Below, piece after piece: positions 24,501 to 36,786 of a stretch of 64,000 nucleotides of DNA (the stretch's first letter is position 1; each line of letters opens with the position of its first letter). The notes below the pieces were generated by a model. It saw nothing but the letters and a program-made list of their open reading frames with translations. It was not told where the DNA came from and did not search any database. Source of the DNA: Siniperca chuatsi (Eukaryota; Chordata; Actinopteri; Centrarchiformes; Sinipercidae); contig NC_058052.1 in NCBI RefSeq assembly GCF_020085105.1, positions 12,381,233 to 12,445,232 on the forward strand, given 5' to 3'. Position numbers and translations under genes: made by a program.

Positions 24501-27143
24501 GACTAAGAAGGCTCACCTGGAAGGTTCATCTTCACCTGATTCAACCATGTTGTGTCGAGCCCTACCATCAATTATGTCAATATGTACACATCAAATTAGT
24601 TACAATATTTACTAATCTGAGATATCAATTACAAATCAATCAGTAGGGTGCAATCAAATTCCTAACTCCCTATGAAGCAAGATCCTTTGAATTCTGTGAT
24701 TAAGAGAATATAATAAATAGGCTACATCTTACTCAGACAATTTAGAAACATAACACAGTAAGGGTGGAGCTTACTGGTCCCATGAAATAATGGCCACGCA
24801 TCATACAGATGTCTTTTGAAAATGTATTTTATTTCTCTCTCTCTCTCTCTCTTTCATCAGCAGACACCATGAAAACTACAAGAAAATAAAGGCATGAAAG
24901 GTTTTTAGTTTTCAGTCATTTGAAAGTCTCTCAAGCTAGTGTCTGTTGCTAACAGGCCCAAACATGTTAGCACAACAGAAATGTGACTAAATAAAATTAC
25001 TAAAATGTATCACATTATCCATGTTAAGGCACATTACACAACATTATATACAAATATAAAACAAATGAAAGAAATTACCCTGTGTGCCTCTTGGACCAAG
25101 TGCAGAATAAGGTTATTTTGGGGCTGTATGTTTTTCCTCTGCATCCATGTTAGCTCTTACCTGTAATGCCACCTTACGCCCTTAACTCAACTCTGGTCAT
25201 GTGACTCATTATGCTCTTCAGTACATAAAAATGAAAACCTTACATAAAAAGAATAACATTTTTAACCAAGCATCATTTTAAGGTGTTACATGTTAGACAC
25301 ATTTTTTTATCAATGTATCCCTTTTTAACATCTTATTCATTTTACATTTTAATTACCTTTTAATGGCTGTATGAACTCTAATAGTCATACATTTATGACA
25401 AACATCTAAAATAAACATCTCAATGAAACATGTCTCTGAGACAGTTACAAGGGGTAAACCTGTTTACACATTATTATTCTATAAACAAAGTGACTATAAA
25501 ATACAAGAAATTGACAAACATTGGTATAGAAGAGTAACGTATTAGATGATAATCAATCATCAATGAACAAGAAGAGAACAGACAAGATTAAATAGGAAAA
25601 ATTCAATACAGACCTTTCGTTAGGAAAGTGAGTGCTCCATAGAAAGGTGGAGATCTGTCATGATGAGTATTTTCCTCTCACTTTGGGAAATTAAAGCATG
25701 CTTTAAAAGACTTCCAAATCTATTGGAAAACTGGAATTCATCCTGAAACTCCAAATTTTTATCAGATTCATAAGCTTACACAATAACAACAAGACTTTTA
25801 TGAAATAACTTTTTATCTTATTATTTACATCTTAAAATATATTTTTTGTCCTTTTGGCTGTGTATTCATAGCTAAAAGTTTTTTTCATATGTTTTAACTG
25901 ACTGACTGACAAGCTTATTATAAGACAGTATACTGTAAAACACAAGATAGATACAGACCATTTGTGAAGACATGGATTATACATAATCTCTCTTGATATA
26001 CTAAATAAATTATTATAAGGGAGTTAAACTGAATCTATTTAGCATTACTTATATCTTGGAGTAGCATGGACAGTTGTTCATGGTTACATAATTGTTAAAG
26101 GTTGGTATAAGTTGTAGTGATGCCATAGTCATGGGCATGTCTCTTCAAATTACCAATTACAGTAAATTAATACATATTTATTTATTATAATTAATACATA
26201 TTTATTTATACGGCACTTAAGTGCTGTATAAAATGATTGATCAATTGATGTTTTAATTGATTTATTTTATCAATTTGTTTGTTACATTGCAAGGGTTTTC
26301 ATATTTACATTTTTTTTCTGCCTTGACTAATTTGTGACTTATTTTAGATGTGACAATATCTTGAGTCTTCACTACCATGAATCCAAAGTAAACCTCCGAA
26401 CCTTAGCAAAACATTCTTCTTTTAAGTCTCTGATATAATTTGTTGCTGTCTGGTTCTCAGATGGACCTTTAAGCAGCCCTCGCCCCCTCCCATTGTTAAG
26501 CCCTCCCCGCCACAGTCATCGCACATGTCAGAGCTCCACTGATCTGAAGCTGTGAAAAGCAGTTATTGCTCTTCCATTGCCTGTGCGTCACTGGGGAATT
26601 CCAAGTCTCAAATAACAGATTCAGGCCCTCTGAGAGCCCATCAACCAGTGGGCATTAAGGTTATACTAATTGCATTAAGCCATGTTTTCCATTTAAATTG
26701 AATTAATCTTGATCTGTTGTTGTCTCTCCGTTGTTAACAATTGCTCTTTGCATTCGGAACCATTACATTATTTGAACATTGTTTTATCAGTTTCATTTGC
26801 ACCTGGAGAAAACAACTTTGATTGTTACGTGTCTCTGAGCAACACGCAAGATTTATTTTAGTTTAAGTTCATGTGTATAGATTTTGTCTGCTATACCTTT
26901 ATGGTTTGGCTGAATATGTTCTTCATCTGTGGCTGTAAATTTGAGCCTCCCACTGTATTTCAGCATCTGCTGTTTTATTTCTGATATAATTTCTTGGTAT
27001 CTTCCACAAATTAATATGGTTAAACCTGTAATAACGGATTTTTTTGGACACTTGGGGGCAGCAGAAACAAGTAGAACAAAACACTACATCATCACCTTTT
27101 AAGTTCATATGGCGAACTATGGAGCAACATTAGTGTTGGTTCT
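24501..27143. other. Gene-free region; candidate non-coding block at 26,460-26,840
   Basis: No gene is supported. A (CT)n run lies at 24,833-24,853. The block 26,460-26,840 has changing base composition, C-rich then AT-rich, with motifs such as ACAATTG, AACAAAG-like cores and TTAACAATTG, and no repeat hallmarks. It is a reasonable candidate for conserved regulatory DNA. A CTCF-like CACTTGGGGGCAGCAG lies at 27,049-27,064. Confidence 0.3.
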
Positions 27144-27341
27144 GGGGCCTATACTACAAAGCAAGATTTAGGGTTAGCGAGGTAATTTCAGGTATAACCC
27201 TGGGTTTTCAGTCCTACGGCAGTGGTTCACTTCTTACCAGGGTAGATCGCCGTGATAACTTATGATGAAGACCTAACCTGCTCCGGAGCAGGTTATGTTG
27301 GAGATAACAGATCAACGCGTATAAAAGCACTGCCTATATTG

Positions 27342-27667
27342 ATGTCACAGATACGCCGGGCTCCACCGTCTGCTAATGAAGCACACCTGCTCCCTATCAC
27401 GCTCCTGCTCCCCATCAGCTACTAATCACAGCCAGCATATAAAGCCCAGCACTCACCTTAACCAATTGTCTGACCTTATTTGGTACAAGGACTCCCCATG
27501 CGACTCTGCATATTCCCAACTTCCCTTCTCTAGTGATCTCCACACCATTGAGTCTTCCTTCCAGTGACTTCCCCATCTCCATACCTACACACCTGTCTTC
27601 ACCATCTATAATCTAATAAAGGACCATCTGTCTCCATATCGGTGTCTCCTGCCTGTCTGTCCGTAAC
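27342..27667 (+). mobile_element. LTR-like insert inside the TIR element (candidate)
   Basis: It starts TGTCACAGATACGCC and ends CCGTAACA, with CATATAAAGCCC (TATA-like) and CTAATAAAGGACC (polyadenylation-like) between. The layout resembles a short LTR. No duplication of flanking bases is evident and the limits are approximate. Confidence 0.35.
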
Positions 27668-27829
27668 AACTGGCTACTGACCAATACATTTTCTTGGAAA
27701 ATGGCATCACTATTCATAGAAGATAGAAGTTTTAATTCAGTCATTGTCCCCATTATGTTTAAGTTTTATTCCTCTTTTATTCCCTATGCCTGCCTGTTTA
27801 TTCATACATTACTGTGTATTTAATTGTTG

Positions 27830-27915
27830 TGTTTTATGTTTAAAGCACTTTGTAAAGCTGGTTTTGATAAGTGCTATAAAAACAACTTTATTATTATCAT
27901 TATTATTATTATTAG
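27830..27915 (+). mobile_element. LINE 3'-tail fragment
   Basis: It contains AAAGCACTTTGTAAAGCTGG, then GTGCTATAAAAACAACTTT and an ATT repeat. This is the general form of the 3' tail of fish L2-type LINEs. No coding remnant was seen. Confidence 0.5.
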
Positions 27916-28381
27916 AAATATAATTATACTCAGATGCTGTGCCCTAATGATAAGCCAATTAATAAGCTTATAACATCACTGCCCCATCATTATTTACCAC
28001 CATAATTTATGCATTCACACAGTGGCGATTTTTTGCCAACTGTCCTTCCTGCATTTGGCAGCTGCAGATGTGTTGCTTGTAGCCTGGATTATGTGTTTAA
28101 CTTAATATTTCTCTAATATTATAGTTTGCTCTTCATTTGTAAAATATGCTGCTCTGCTGCCAGTAGACTTGTCCATGTTTCCCATTGGTTATATGCTGCA
28201 AACACCGCCCCTTTTATGTAAACACGCTCATGGCTAGATTGGGAAACCCTTGATTTTGACTTACCGAGTTGATAACCAGTGCCGTGTGACCGCTTATCTT
28301 GACTGCGGTTGTTTGGGTTAGTGAAGCCAGATAATGAAAAGAGATCCGGGGTATGTTGAACTTGCTTTGTAGTATAGCCCC

Positions 28382-29004
28382 TGGTCACCTGGTGAATATA
28401 AGTCCAATATTCACTCTCTTTTAGCTCTGTTATTGGTCTCTACCAACTCCTGGCTCTTTACCTGTTAAACGCTCACATTAGCTGATGATGTGCATTTACA
28501 TGCCCCAAAGCATTTAATCAGAATACAACTTTTTGACATGCGCAAAGTGGTTCCGGTCGTGTTTCATCTGCCAAAAATATAACAGAAGAAGTTCTGCTTT
28601 TCTGTTTCAATCCTTGCTGCATTTACATGAATTCAGGCAGATGTAGATGGCAAACCGGACGTCATTTTAGTGGACGGTAAAATTAGGTAATCAGCACAGT
28701 GCTGGGGTGGAATACCAGGTAGGTAATATGGAAAGTGTGTTTGGCTATATTAGCTTAGCGAGCTATCTGGCTAGCTATTAACTTTGTGTAGCCGACATCA
28801 CCATAGCCACATATCGTCATGCGTGTTTCATTTTGCTGTCCTGCCTGACCATCCAGAAGGTGTAGTTCGTCTGCCTGAATCCATGTGAATGCAGAACGGT
28901 CTCCAATCAAAAAGTTCTATCAGCCACAGACCAATTTTATTTTGCTACCACCATGTTTCTGTCCCTCCCAGAGACTTGCACACGTCACCTAATGTTACCC
29001 CCAA
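28382..29004. other. Gene-free sequence
   Basis: No gene is supported. It contains TTAGCTTAGCGAGCTATCTG near 28,749, which may be a degenerate CTTAGC-family piece. Confidence 0.4.
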
Positions 29005-29165
29005 CATGGGGCAAACCATAGACTGTATATAAAGATGGACGACATGACAGCTCCCCAAAAATGAAGCCAAAACATCTTGATCGCCCCCTGGTGGTTGGCT
29101 CCAGTATAGGTCATAAACCCCGCCCCCTCCACGTTAGCGGATAGGACATGAGCCAAACTAAAAAA
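29005..29165. mobile_element. SINE-like dispersed repeat carrying a CTCF-like motif
   Basis: It starts CATAGACTGTATATAAAGAT and runs through CGCCCCCTGGTGG to CATAAACCCCGCCCCC. From memory these phrases form a very abundant fish repeat. CGCCCCCTGGTGG at 29,082-29,094 is the reverse complement of the CTCF core CCACCAGGGGGCG. Element limits are approximate. Confidence 0.6.
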
Positions 29166-29939
29166 CAAAAAAATTTTCCCAAAGAGGGTTTCTGCCATTT
29201 AATTAGTTATTTGATGCTATAAAAGGGGGGGTTACATATCATGATTGACAGCTGAGGCTGGCTCATAAATGTAATAGCTACATAGCCTACTCCAAATATT
29301 TTACCAAACTGTCCAAGAGCAGTAATGTGACATTTGTGTCTGCCCTCAGTCCGTTCTCTCAGCGCTCTCCAACGCGGAAAAGCTAAAGCTACACTAATGG
29401 TTATTTGTGTTTGCCCTCGCCATCGTGGAGCTCTCTACATGGCTCTAGGTTGCTCCCCTGCTTCTGCTTTGATAAACCAATCATTGCTGGTTGGCGTAAA
29501 ACGCACCATTACCAGTGCGGCAGCGCGGAAATGTTGCCACAGACACCAGATTTAAAAACTCAGTATACTGCAAAATACAGAGAAATGTACCTGCCGGTGA
29601 TAGGCTTAATCAGCATTGTGTGAACTTCTTTGGCAAGGGCTTGAATGTAACGGACGTTAATTTTTTGTGTAAAAGTCCTGCACTCCAGTTTTAAAGTATT
29701 TTTATATTTGACAATGTCACGTAGGTCACTAGGCTTGTAATAAGTTTCACCTAATAATGTTGTAAAGATGAAGCATTTTGGGACCATTTTTCTTTCGAAC
29801 AACAAATCTAGTTAAAATAGTTATGCAGTAAAAATGTTCACTTTCAACAATATATTGGCAGTATCTTCTATCTAGTCAATTTTTTTCCTGCCGACAAGAA
29901 CAGAACAGACTGCAAACTTTTTGATATGAACTGCATTTC
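29166..29939. other. Gene-free sequence
   Basis: No gene is supported. Overlapping plus frames at 29,334-29,555 and 29,405-29,623 show no domain. The GC content is a little raised at 29,330-29,540, and it may be part of an unrecognised repeat. Confidence 0.35.
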
Positions 29940-30640
29940 TCTAACCCTCTGCTGTTTTTGTTTCTGTGTCCTAAAAGCTGCCACGCTGCGCATGCCAAGA
30001 CCATTGGCCATCCTGGGAACTCTCTCTCTCCTGGCTGTCGGTGCCTCATCCAGTCGTTGATCTGGATCTTCATCCCCCAGGAGAATCAGCCTCACCCTTT
30101 CTCTCCCTAGTTTGCATGTTATCATGGTTCTCTCTCTCCCACTGTGTGTTTGTTTGTTTCTCCTCTCTGTGTGAATGCTGTTGTCCTCTTCTGTGCTTGT
30201 TTGGCCTGTCCTCTTTCCAGGTCTCAATGGTGGAGAGGAGGTGGTGTGGCTCAGATCCTACTTAGTGGGTGACACCTGAAGCTGCTCAGTTGTCCTCCTG
30301 GATCCATCCTCTGTTACTGATCATCCTATGTTTTACAATCTACATTTTGTCATCATGATTATATATACTATGACTTTCTGTTGTAAATCTATTCTGTACA
30401 CACGACATCTATTGCAAGTATGTCCTTCCTGGGAGAGGGATCCTTCTCTGTTGCTCTTCCTGAGGTTTCTTCAATTTTTTCCCTGTTAAAAAGGTTTTTT
30501 TGGGGGAGGAGTTGTTCCTCATTCGAATCGAGGGTCTAAGCACAGAGGGTGTTGTATGCTGTACAGATTGTAAAGCCCCTTGAGGCAAATTGTGATTTGT
30601 GATATTGGGCTATATAAATAAAATTGACTTGACAACTATC
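29940..30640 (+). mobile_element. Non-LTR retrotransposon-like 3' region
   Basis: The segment ends with GGGTCTAAGCACAGAGGGTG, ATTGTAAAGCCCCTTGAGGC and ATTGGGCTATATAAATAAAA followed by TTGACTTGAC. From memory this is a frequent 3' tail in fish genomes. The upstream part carries CCATTGGCCATCCTGGGA and GTGGAGAGGAGGTGGTG phrases of the same family. No reverse-transcriptase frame remains. The family name is uncertain. Confidence 0.5.
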
Positions 30641-33600
30641 TGTAAATGTCTCACCAAGCTTTATTTTCATTATGTGGCAAACAATTTCTTCAAATTTAGA
30701 ATATGTTTGTGAATTAAAAATTAAGTCTTTTGATTGCATATTAATTTTTAATATCCCTTCAAAAGCTGCTGTCTTTAATTGAGGATTTAATTGGATGTAA
30801 AGTTTCCTCTAAAGTAAAATTATCTATCAGTGGACTTACCTGCCCTGGAGTATAATGATTTGCAACAACTTTCCTGAAATGAGGAAAAAACTAAAACACA
30901 ACAAACTACCAGTAATTGGACATTAACCACTCGTCCAATAATATATTGCTTAATTTTGAATTTCATCTCATACAGTTTGCTAAGTTCACAACCAAATTAC
31001 AAATGTTCTCTTTAGTTTTCAAATGGAACTCCAACCTATGTAGAATTTAAAATGTGTTTTGATGAAAGGTCCAATTTAGAGTTTTTATGCATTTGAGTGT
31101 GTTTGTGTATTCATTCTCTACAGATAATACACAGCTTCATAAAAAGCTACCTGTGATCTTGTAATTTAGCTCTTATGTCTAAGAACTGGGTAATTGTATT
31201 GGCAATAGATTGCATGTTGGTTGTATGTTAGGTGTCCGTTGCTAACATCATGCTGCAGACCTCCATCTTACTGTAAGCTTGTAAAAAAAGACCCAATCCA
31301 TCTGGGTGTTGCATGTTGCATAAGGTGCGTGATGCAGCATTGTTTCTCATTAGTATCCAGCGTGTTAAGATGCCAACTGACAGCAGTCCTGGGGGATAGC
31401 TTTGTGTTGCTCTCTTATTTATGTGCCCAGTGCAACTCAGGAACGTCTCATCCTACATGCTCTCCACATCCCCCATCTTTATACATTAAGCTCAACCTCA
31501 GGAGCACCCCTGGCAATGCAGAGGTTGGATATATTTGTCTACCCACTCAGAGAGGCGACGGCGAGGTCGGGGAAGGTTTTCAGACATTTCAGTTTTATGT
31601 AAATGTAATTCATGACATGCAAACATTAATTTGAAGTTGTCTAAAAATAACGGCAGATGCTATTTGAACAACACGTAAATCTGCTTATGTAGACGTGAAC
31701 AAATTAAAAGAACATTGAACGAAAAGCTTTGGTTTTCTTTGTAAGAGATGTTCCCAAACAGCTGGGTTGGTTATTGCTGTGCCACTGGATGCTTGTATGT
31801 GAGTGGTGCTGATCAGGTACGGAGATGGAGGTTGGTAGGCTTCATGGAGAGGGTAACAAATAAGGTTGATTTACTCCTGATTGCCGAGTTTCAGCTTCAT
31901 TACTTGCATTACCTTTGACTGGACCAAATGAAACTATGTGTTGCAAGTACAGTCAGTTGGCCTTAACAACCACTGTTCTTGTAATTTCTCTTTCAATGCT
32001 GCATTACTAACTTTTCTAAAATATTCCAGTGTTCCTTGTGGCTGTTGTACCAGCTACACTGCAGACAGGTGATTATACACACTCTGTGTCAGCCCCAGGC
32101 CCAAGGTATGGTAATTCCAGATGGCATGCATATATAGTTTACTCATTCTGCTCTGCAAGCAATAGATGATACCAGAGATTTTAACCTTTTGATAGTTTGT
32201 CAGGGATGTCTCAAAATGATATTTCAGCTAAGAACCACCTGAATCCTAGTTAATTAACATAAAATACAGAGATTATTATTCAGCTAGCAGCAGTAATAAT
32301 GCTAACCGCGACTACACAAAGCTAGTTCTTGCAGGTAAGGGCTAACCAGATCACTAGATGCTAATAGCTAATTATGCACTCTCAGCTGAAAGGGAGGTTT
32401 GCTTCTTGGGGTATTGATCATTTTCCAGCCATAATTTCTGCGACATGTTGATCATCCCATAAACTCTCACACATCCCAGTTTGTTTTCTTCACTCTGTGT
32501 GCGTGTGCATCTCACAATCACCTCTGCGATTTCTGGTTTGGACTGGACTGCTCGTTGATCATTCTGATGTGGTGTGACTGGCTGTCCAGATGCTCCACGT
32601 TGGAACTGGACACAGTCCATTGACACTGCTGAATCTGCAGTCAGGAACTCTGAGGATACTGCCAGTGCTGCTTGCTGGCCCTCTAACCATAGCAGATGAT
32701 TGTGCTCGCTCTGTAATTCGCTCAATTTAACGACTGTCAGAGGGTCCTCCACTCACCATTTGCTCTTCTAGGACTTTTAGAGACCCACTGTTGCAAGATA
32801 ACTGTGACTACAAACAATCTATGGCTCGTTAAAGTTTACAGGACACCCATTTTAGACTATATTGTCCATACTATTTTAAAGGTATGAATATAATGTATAA
32901 AACTGCATTCCATTATGTTAGTTTAAAAAAAAGTAATTTAGCGTAAAGAGTAAAAATGTTGGTGACATATCATGTGTCCTAATTGTGACATCCACGTGAT
33001 AACATAAGCATTTGGGATTTTAGGAGTCTGTTCTTAGCAGACTCCTCCTGTGCATCGCCGTAGGCCCTGTGTCTGGATCTGACAGGGAGGTCCTAAGTTT
33101 ATGTGGCGTGGCACCGGGGTAGACACACACCATTACTCTGAAGCCCCAGTTCACGCATGAACATAACACACAGCCCTCATCCTGCCTCCCCCACTGATGG
33201 CCTCCTGGCTTGCCAAAGAGAGGGGCTGCCCTGCTTTCCTAGCCTCATTGATTCTGGAGGGTCTCCATCAATTAAATCTGATAGACTTTCAACTCCACTG
33301 AACCCAGCACAGCAGTTATTCAGGAAAGCAGAGAGGTCAGCCCAACCTGAGGAACTAACCCACCACAGGCTCCTTCACATGAATGTAGAGAGACACATCA
33401 TTGGCTGTAAGCACATACTAACCATGCGCAGGATCAGGGCCTACATTTGATCTCAAATAAATCACAAACTGCAAATACAAAAGGAGCTATTTCCATATTT
33501 GCAAACAATATAAATTGTTATTTAAATTGCTGACAGCAATTTTTTCAACTGAACTATGCTGGCTGGAGGCAAGACAAGTTAGTATTCAGCTCACAGACTC

Positions 33601-34149
33601 TACCTCATTTGAGATCAAAGGGAATGTACAGATCATTTTTGCTCTTTTTTAATACCTACTTGCTGTCCTGTTGTGTTTCTCAGCATGTGTGTGTGCAAGA
33701 ATCAACTGCCAAATAAATCTGGCGTGGTTTGTGTTAACTGATTTAAGAGCTGATGTTTGCTATCCTTCAAGTAATTACTCTATACACAGCCTAATTATTG
33801 CTAATTTATATACACAACTCATGTACATTAGTTATAACTAGGCAGTTATCAACTAATGCCCCACTGCCACACAACAAGTAATACTCTGTAGTAAGATCAC
33901 TAATAAATGGTGAATATTAGGTTATTAATTACTTTTACGTTTTCATCATATGATACTTAATAGGTATTTTAGGATTGGGTTATCACATTGTTTGTCATCT
34001 AATAGTACATGATGTAATGTGGATATTTAATTATTAATAATTGTCAATAGTCACTTTGTCTTTTAATGTTATAGAATCTTTCTATAATTAATATTTTGTG
34101 GTTTCCTTAATTTGTTACTATACTTTTAGATGAATAGTTACATTAGGAT
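30641..34149. other. Gene-free region with unique-looking blocks
   Basis: No gene is supported. The blocks 31,190-31,620 and 33,000-33,460 are of higher complexity and GC and have no repeat hallmarks. The second opens with a 9-bp stem hairpin, AGGAGTCTG...CAGACTCCT, at 33,022-33,046. The minus frame at 32,372-32,752 (126 codons) and the plus frame at 31,221-31,634 (137 codons) are the longest here, and neither shows a recognisable domain. Confidence 0.35.
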
Positions 34150-34369
34150 CGTGATAATCTATTATTCATATTGTCAACAAATCCCATGAAAAGACTAAAA
34201 CCAACAATGAATCGATCCTTCTAAGAAGTGCTGTCTATGTATAAAGCCTGATATAGCTCATTCCTCTGTACCATAGAGCTCTATGGGTTTTACTATTTAT
34301 TATTACTATTTAACTATTAAAAACACACCATGAGCCACACTGTTGCACTGGGTGACATGTTCCTTAATT

Positions 34370-35636
34370 ACCACTAGTGCAGTGCCCGTTCGGGACATGG
34401 CCGCTTGGAACGCGTGCTCGTTCGGAGTGGGCCGATTGCTTGGCCCCTGGAAGTGCTGCTTGCAGCGTTTTCGAGAACCACTTCACACTCGACACTGCAT
34501 TTCCTTGAGTCCTCAGCAATACAATCGCCAAGTGTGAAGTTGATCAGATGAATGGTTCTCGAGATATGCGAAGGACAGTCGAACACACACACACACACAC
34601 ACATACATACATACATACAGACAGACGGAGATTCCTTCCTTTATTGTTAGATGATACTGCTATAACACCACCTATTGGCTAAATGGCACCATATTTGTCA
34701 AGGTCACGCAGACGTTTCTACACGTCTACCAAAATGTAATATAAGCCCTGCCCACAACATTTGAGCAAACTTTGAATATCAAAAATCCGAAAAGTAACTT
34801 TTTCCAGCTTGGTCAAGAGATGTTCTGTACCAAATGACAATTGCAATACACCCGCCAAGTATGAAGCCAGTCGGATAAATGGTTGTCGAGACAGGACAGA
34901 CAGACAGATATTCCTTCCTTTGTAGTTAAACTAGTGCAGTGCCCATTCATAAAGTGCCTGTTCGGAACGGACCAATTGCTTGGCCTCCAGTATTGCTGCT
35001 TCAACGCATAGAAAAATTAATACTGTTGATTTGAGATGTGAATGAGTATATAAACCAACAATATGAAAGAAACTAACATTCCATTTTACAGATATGTTAA
35101 GTACTGTAATAGTGAATCTTTTCTCATTTCAAGTATAAAGAGGGCTGCATTTAAAAATAAAATACATAACAGATGGCATTTGAAAAAATGTGCATCCAAA
35201 AATAAAGTGGATTTATCATATTAGTCTCTCAGATCGTTTATTTTCTGTGCCTTCAGTTCGGATCATTTGAGTGGGTATATTTGCTCAAAGATTTGTGCTT
35301 ATATGAGACATACTGGTTTTGAACTGCCTGTAGGAAGTAGCCTAAAAGCTGTGTTTTCACTGTCTACATTTCACTTAGAGCACACGCCAGAAAAACTTTT
35401 CTCTGACCCCCGTACAGCTCTGATCACAGGCTGTGCTGATGCTTATGGTTTTATTATAATGGAGTACGAAAAAATCTGGAACTATTTTTTTGGTGAAAAC
35501 AACTCAGGGACTTGAGGGTTTAATGAACACTCACACTGAATAGTTTAGTACACCTGCCAAGTGTGAAGTCGATCAGATGAACAGTTGTCGAGATATGTGA
35601 AGGACAGACATACATACAGAGATTCCTTCTGTTAGA
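34370..35636. mobile_element. Insertion of repeated SINE-like pieces inside copy 2
   Basis: Three related segments recur. CTAGTGCAGTGCCCGTTC occurs at about 34,374 and CTAGTGCAGTGCCCATTC at about 34,930. GCCGATTGCTTGGCCCC and CCAATTGCTTGGCCTCC follow them. The phrase CCAAGTGTGAAG(T)...GATCAGATGAA(T/C)GGTT...GAGATATG...GACAGA recurs at 34,528, 34,855 and 35,557. Each ends in an ACAGACAGA/GAGATTCCTTCC tail. The block is absent from copy 1 of the host element, so it arrived later. Confidence 0.7.
34581..34627. repeat. (CA)n/(CATA)n/(CAGA)n microsatellite
   Basis: Compound simple repeat forming the tail of the first SINE-like segment. Confidence 0.9.
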
Positions 35637-36008
35637 TGAACATGAGCATTGTAGTTTATTTTGAGTCACACACACCGTTCTGCTGCTGAAAATATTCATT
35701 GGTGCACCAAATGTGTATTAATCCGCAGCTGAAAATAGTCCCCAACAAATTCCCTATTTAGCCCTGTTTAAGTAACATTTGCTAAAAACAGTGTCCAGCT
35801 GTTAGAAAATGATTTTGTCTTTCATAAAGATGAAATTATATATTTGTGACCCATTTTTAAAGATTCATGTCTTAAGTAGGAAAATATAGGCTTGGGGCTG
35901 AGTGCCACAGACAGGGCAGGGAAGTCAGAAAGTATTGAGAGACGCAAGACACATTGTTGGTATTGGTGTTTTAAAGTCACATTTGTCAACAATATGAAAA
36001 ATATAGAA

Positions 36009-36786
36009 TAACATCAGCCTTATCCTTTAAGGATGCATGAATGACTAACAAAGGATTTGTGAAAAAAGAAAATAAATATACATTAGGCATGGTTCGTAAG
36101 TGGATTATAATTAATGGTAAACAAATGAGATCATTGAGCTGAATGTTGTGCTCATTCTCACAACAGAAGTATGTGTGATGCTCAAGCTTCTCAGAATTAG
36201 AGCACTTCACTTATCAGACAAGGAAAAAACAGGTTTCACGTAACAGTGAAGGACCAACACAGTCAGAGCTGACATCAGACTCAGGCTAAGAAAAATAAAT
36301 AAATAAAAGACATCAGCCCAGGAAGTTACATATCAAACAGTGGATGATTCATATCTGAAAAGTTCCAAAATGAACACAAAGGAATAAAACAATAGAAAGC
36401 ATTGTACATTGTAGTCCAGTGAAATTTAACATTCTCTATTGGTAAAGACAGGTATAAATTTTAATCTATGGGAATTTTTACACCTACAACACCTAATACA
36501 ACATATTAACTTTATAAACCATGAATTAGTTATATTTGCTTAAAATAAACCTTAAAATGTTCTATTAAATACCTGGTAGCAGATGTATGACTTCAGTGAA
36601 TGAATGGAACATGTCACTCAGACAGTACCAACCTTTTTGCTTTTTTTCAGTTTATTTAGATAATAATACTGGGTGCCCCCATGCTCTTTGATGCCACTAT
36701 GGAAGATAATACATGATAAAGTGCGCTCTTTAGTGAAGCGCAATGTGCAAGAAAATGTGATGAAGAGGCTTCTAGGGTGCCCCGTC
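36009..36786. other. Gene-free sequence
   Basis: No gene is supported. The sequence is AT-rich. Confidence 0.45.

Larger units (their letters stand above)
27144..28381. mobile_element. TIR DNA element with nested insertions
   Basis: The ends are inverted: GGGGCCTATACTACAAAGCA at the left and TGCTTTGTAGTATAGCCCC at the right (28,363-28,381). The left subterminal region contains a palindrome, CCTGCTCCGGAGCAGG. The inside holds foreign pieces: an LTR-like segment at about 27,342-27,667 and a LINE-like tail at about 27,830-27,915. No transposase frame remains. I found no convincing target-site duplication. Confidence 0.75.
34150..36008. mobile_element. Inverted-repeat DNA element, copy 2, split by an insertion
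   Basis: The left end has ACAAATCCCATGAAAAG then CTAAAACCAACAATG. The right end (about 35,955-36,008) has CATTGTTGGTATTGGTG and TTGTCAACAATATG. The internal order matches the reverse complement of 2,040-2,548: GAGCCACACTGTTG, GGGTGACATGTTCCTT, then CATGAGCATTGTAGTTTATT and CCGCAGCTGAAAATAG. The phrase that is continuous in copy 1 is interrupted here between about 34,370 and 35,636. Confidence 0.8.

Noticed and set aside
31221..31634. 137-codon plus frame
   Set aside because: It is Cys/Ser-rich with no domain, overlaps another phase that is also open, and has no splice context.
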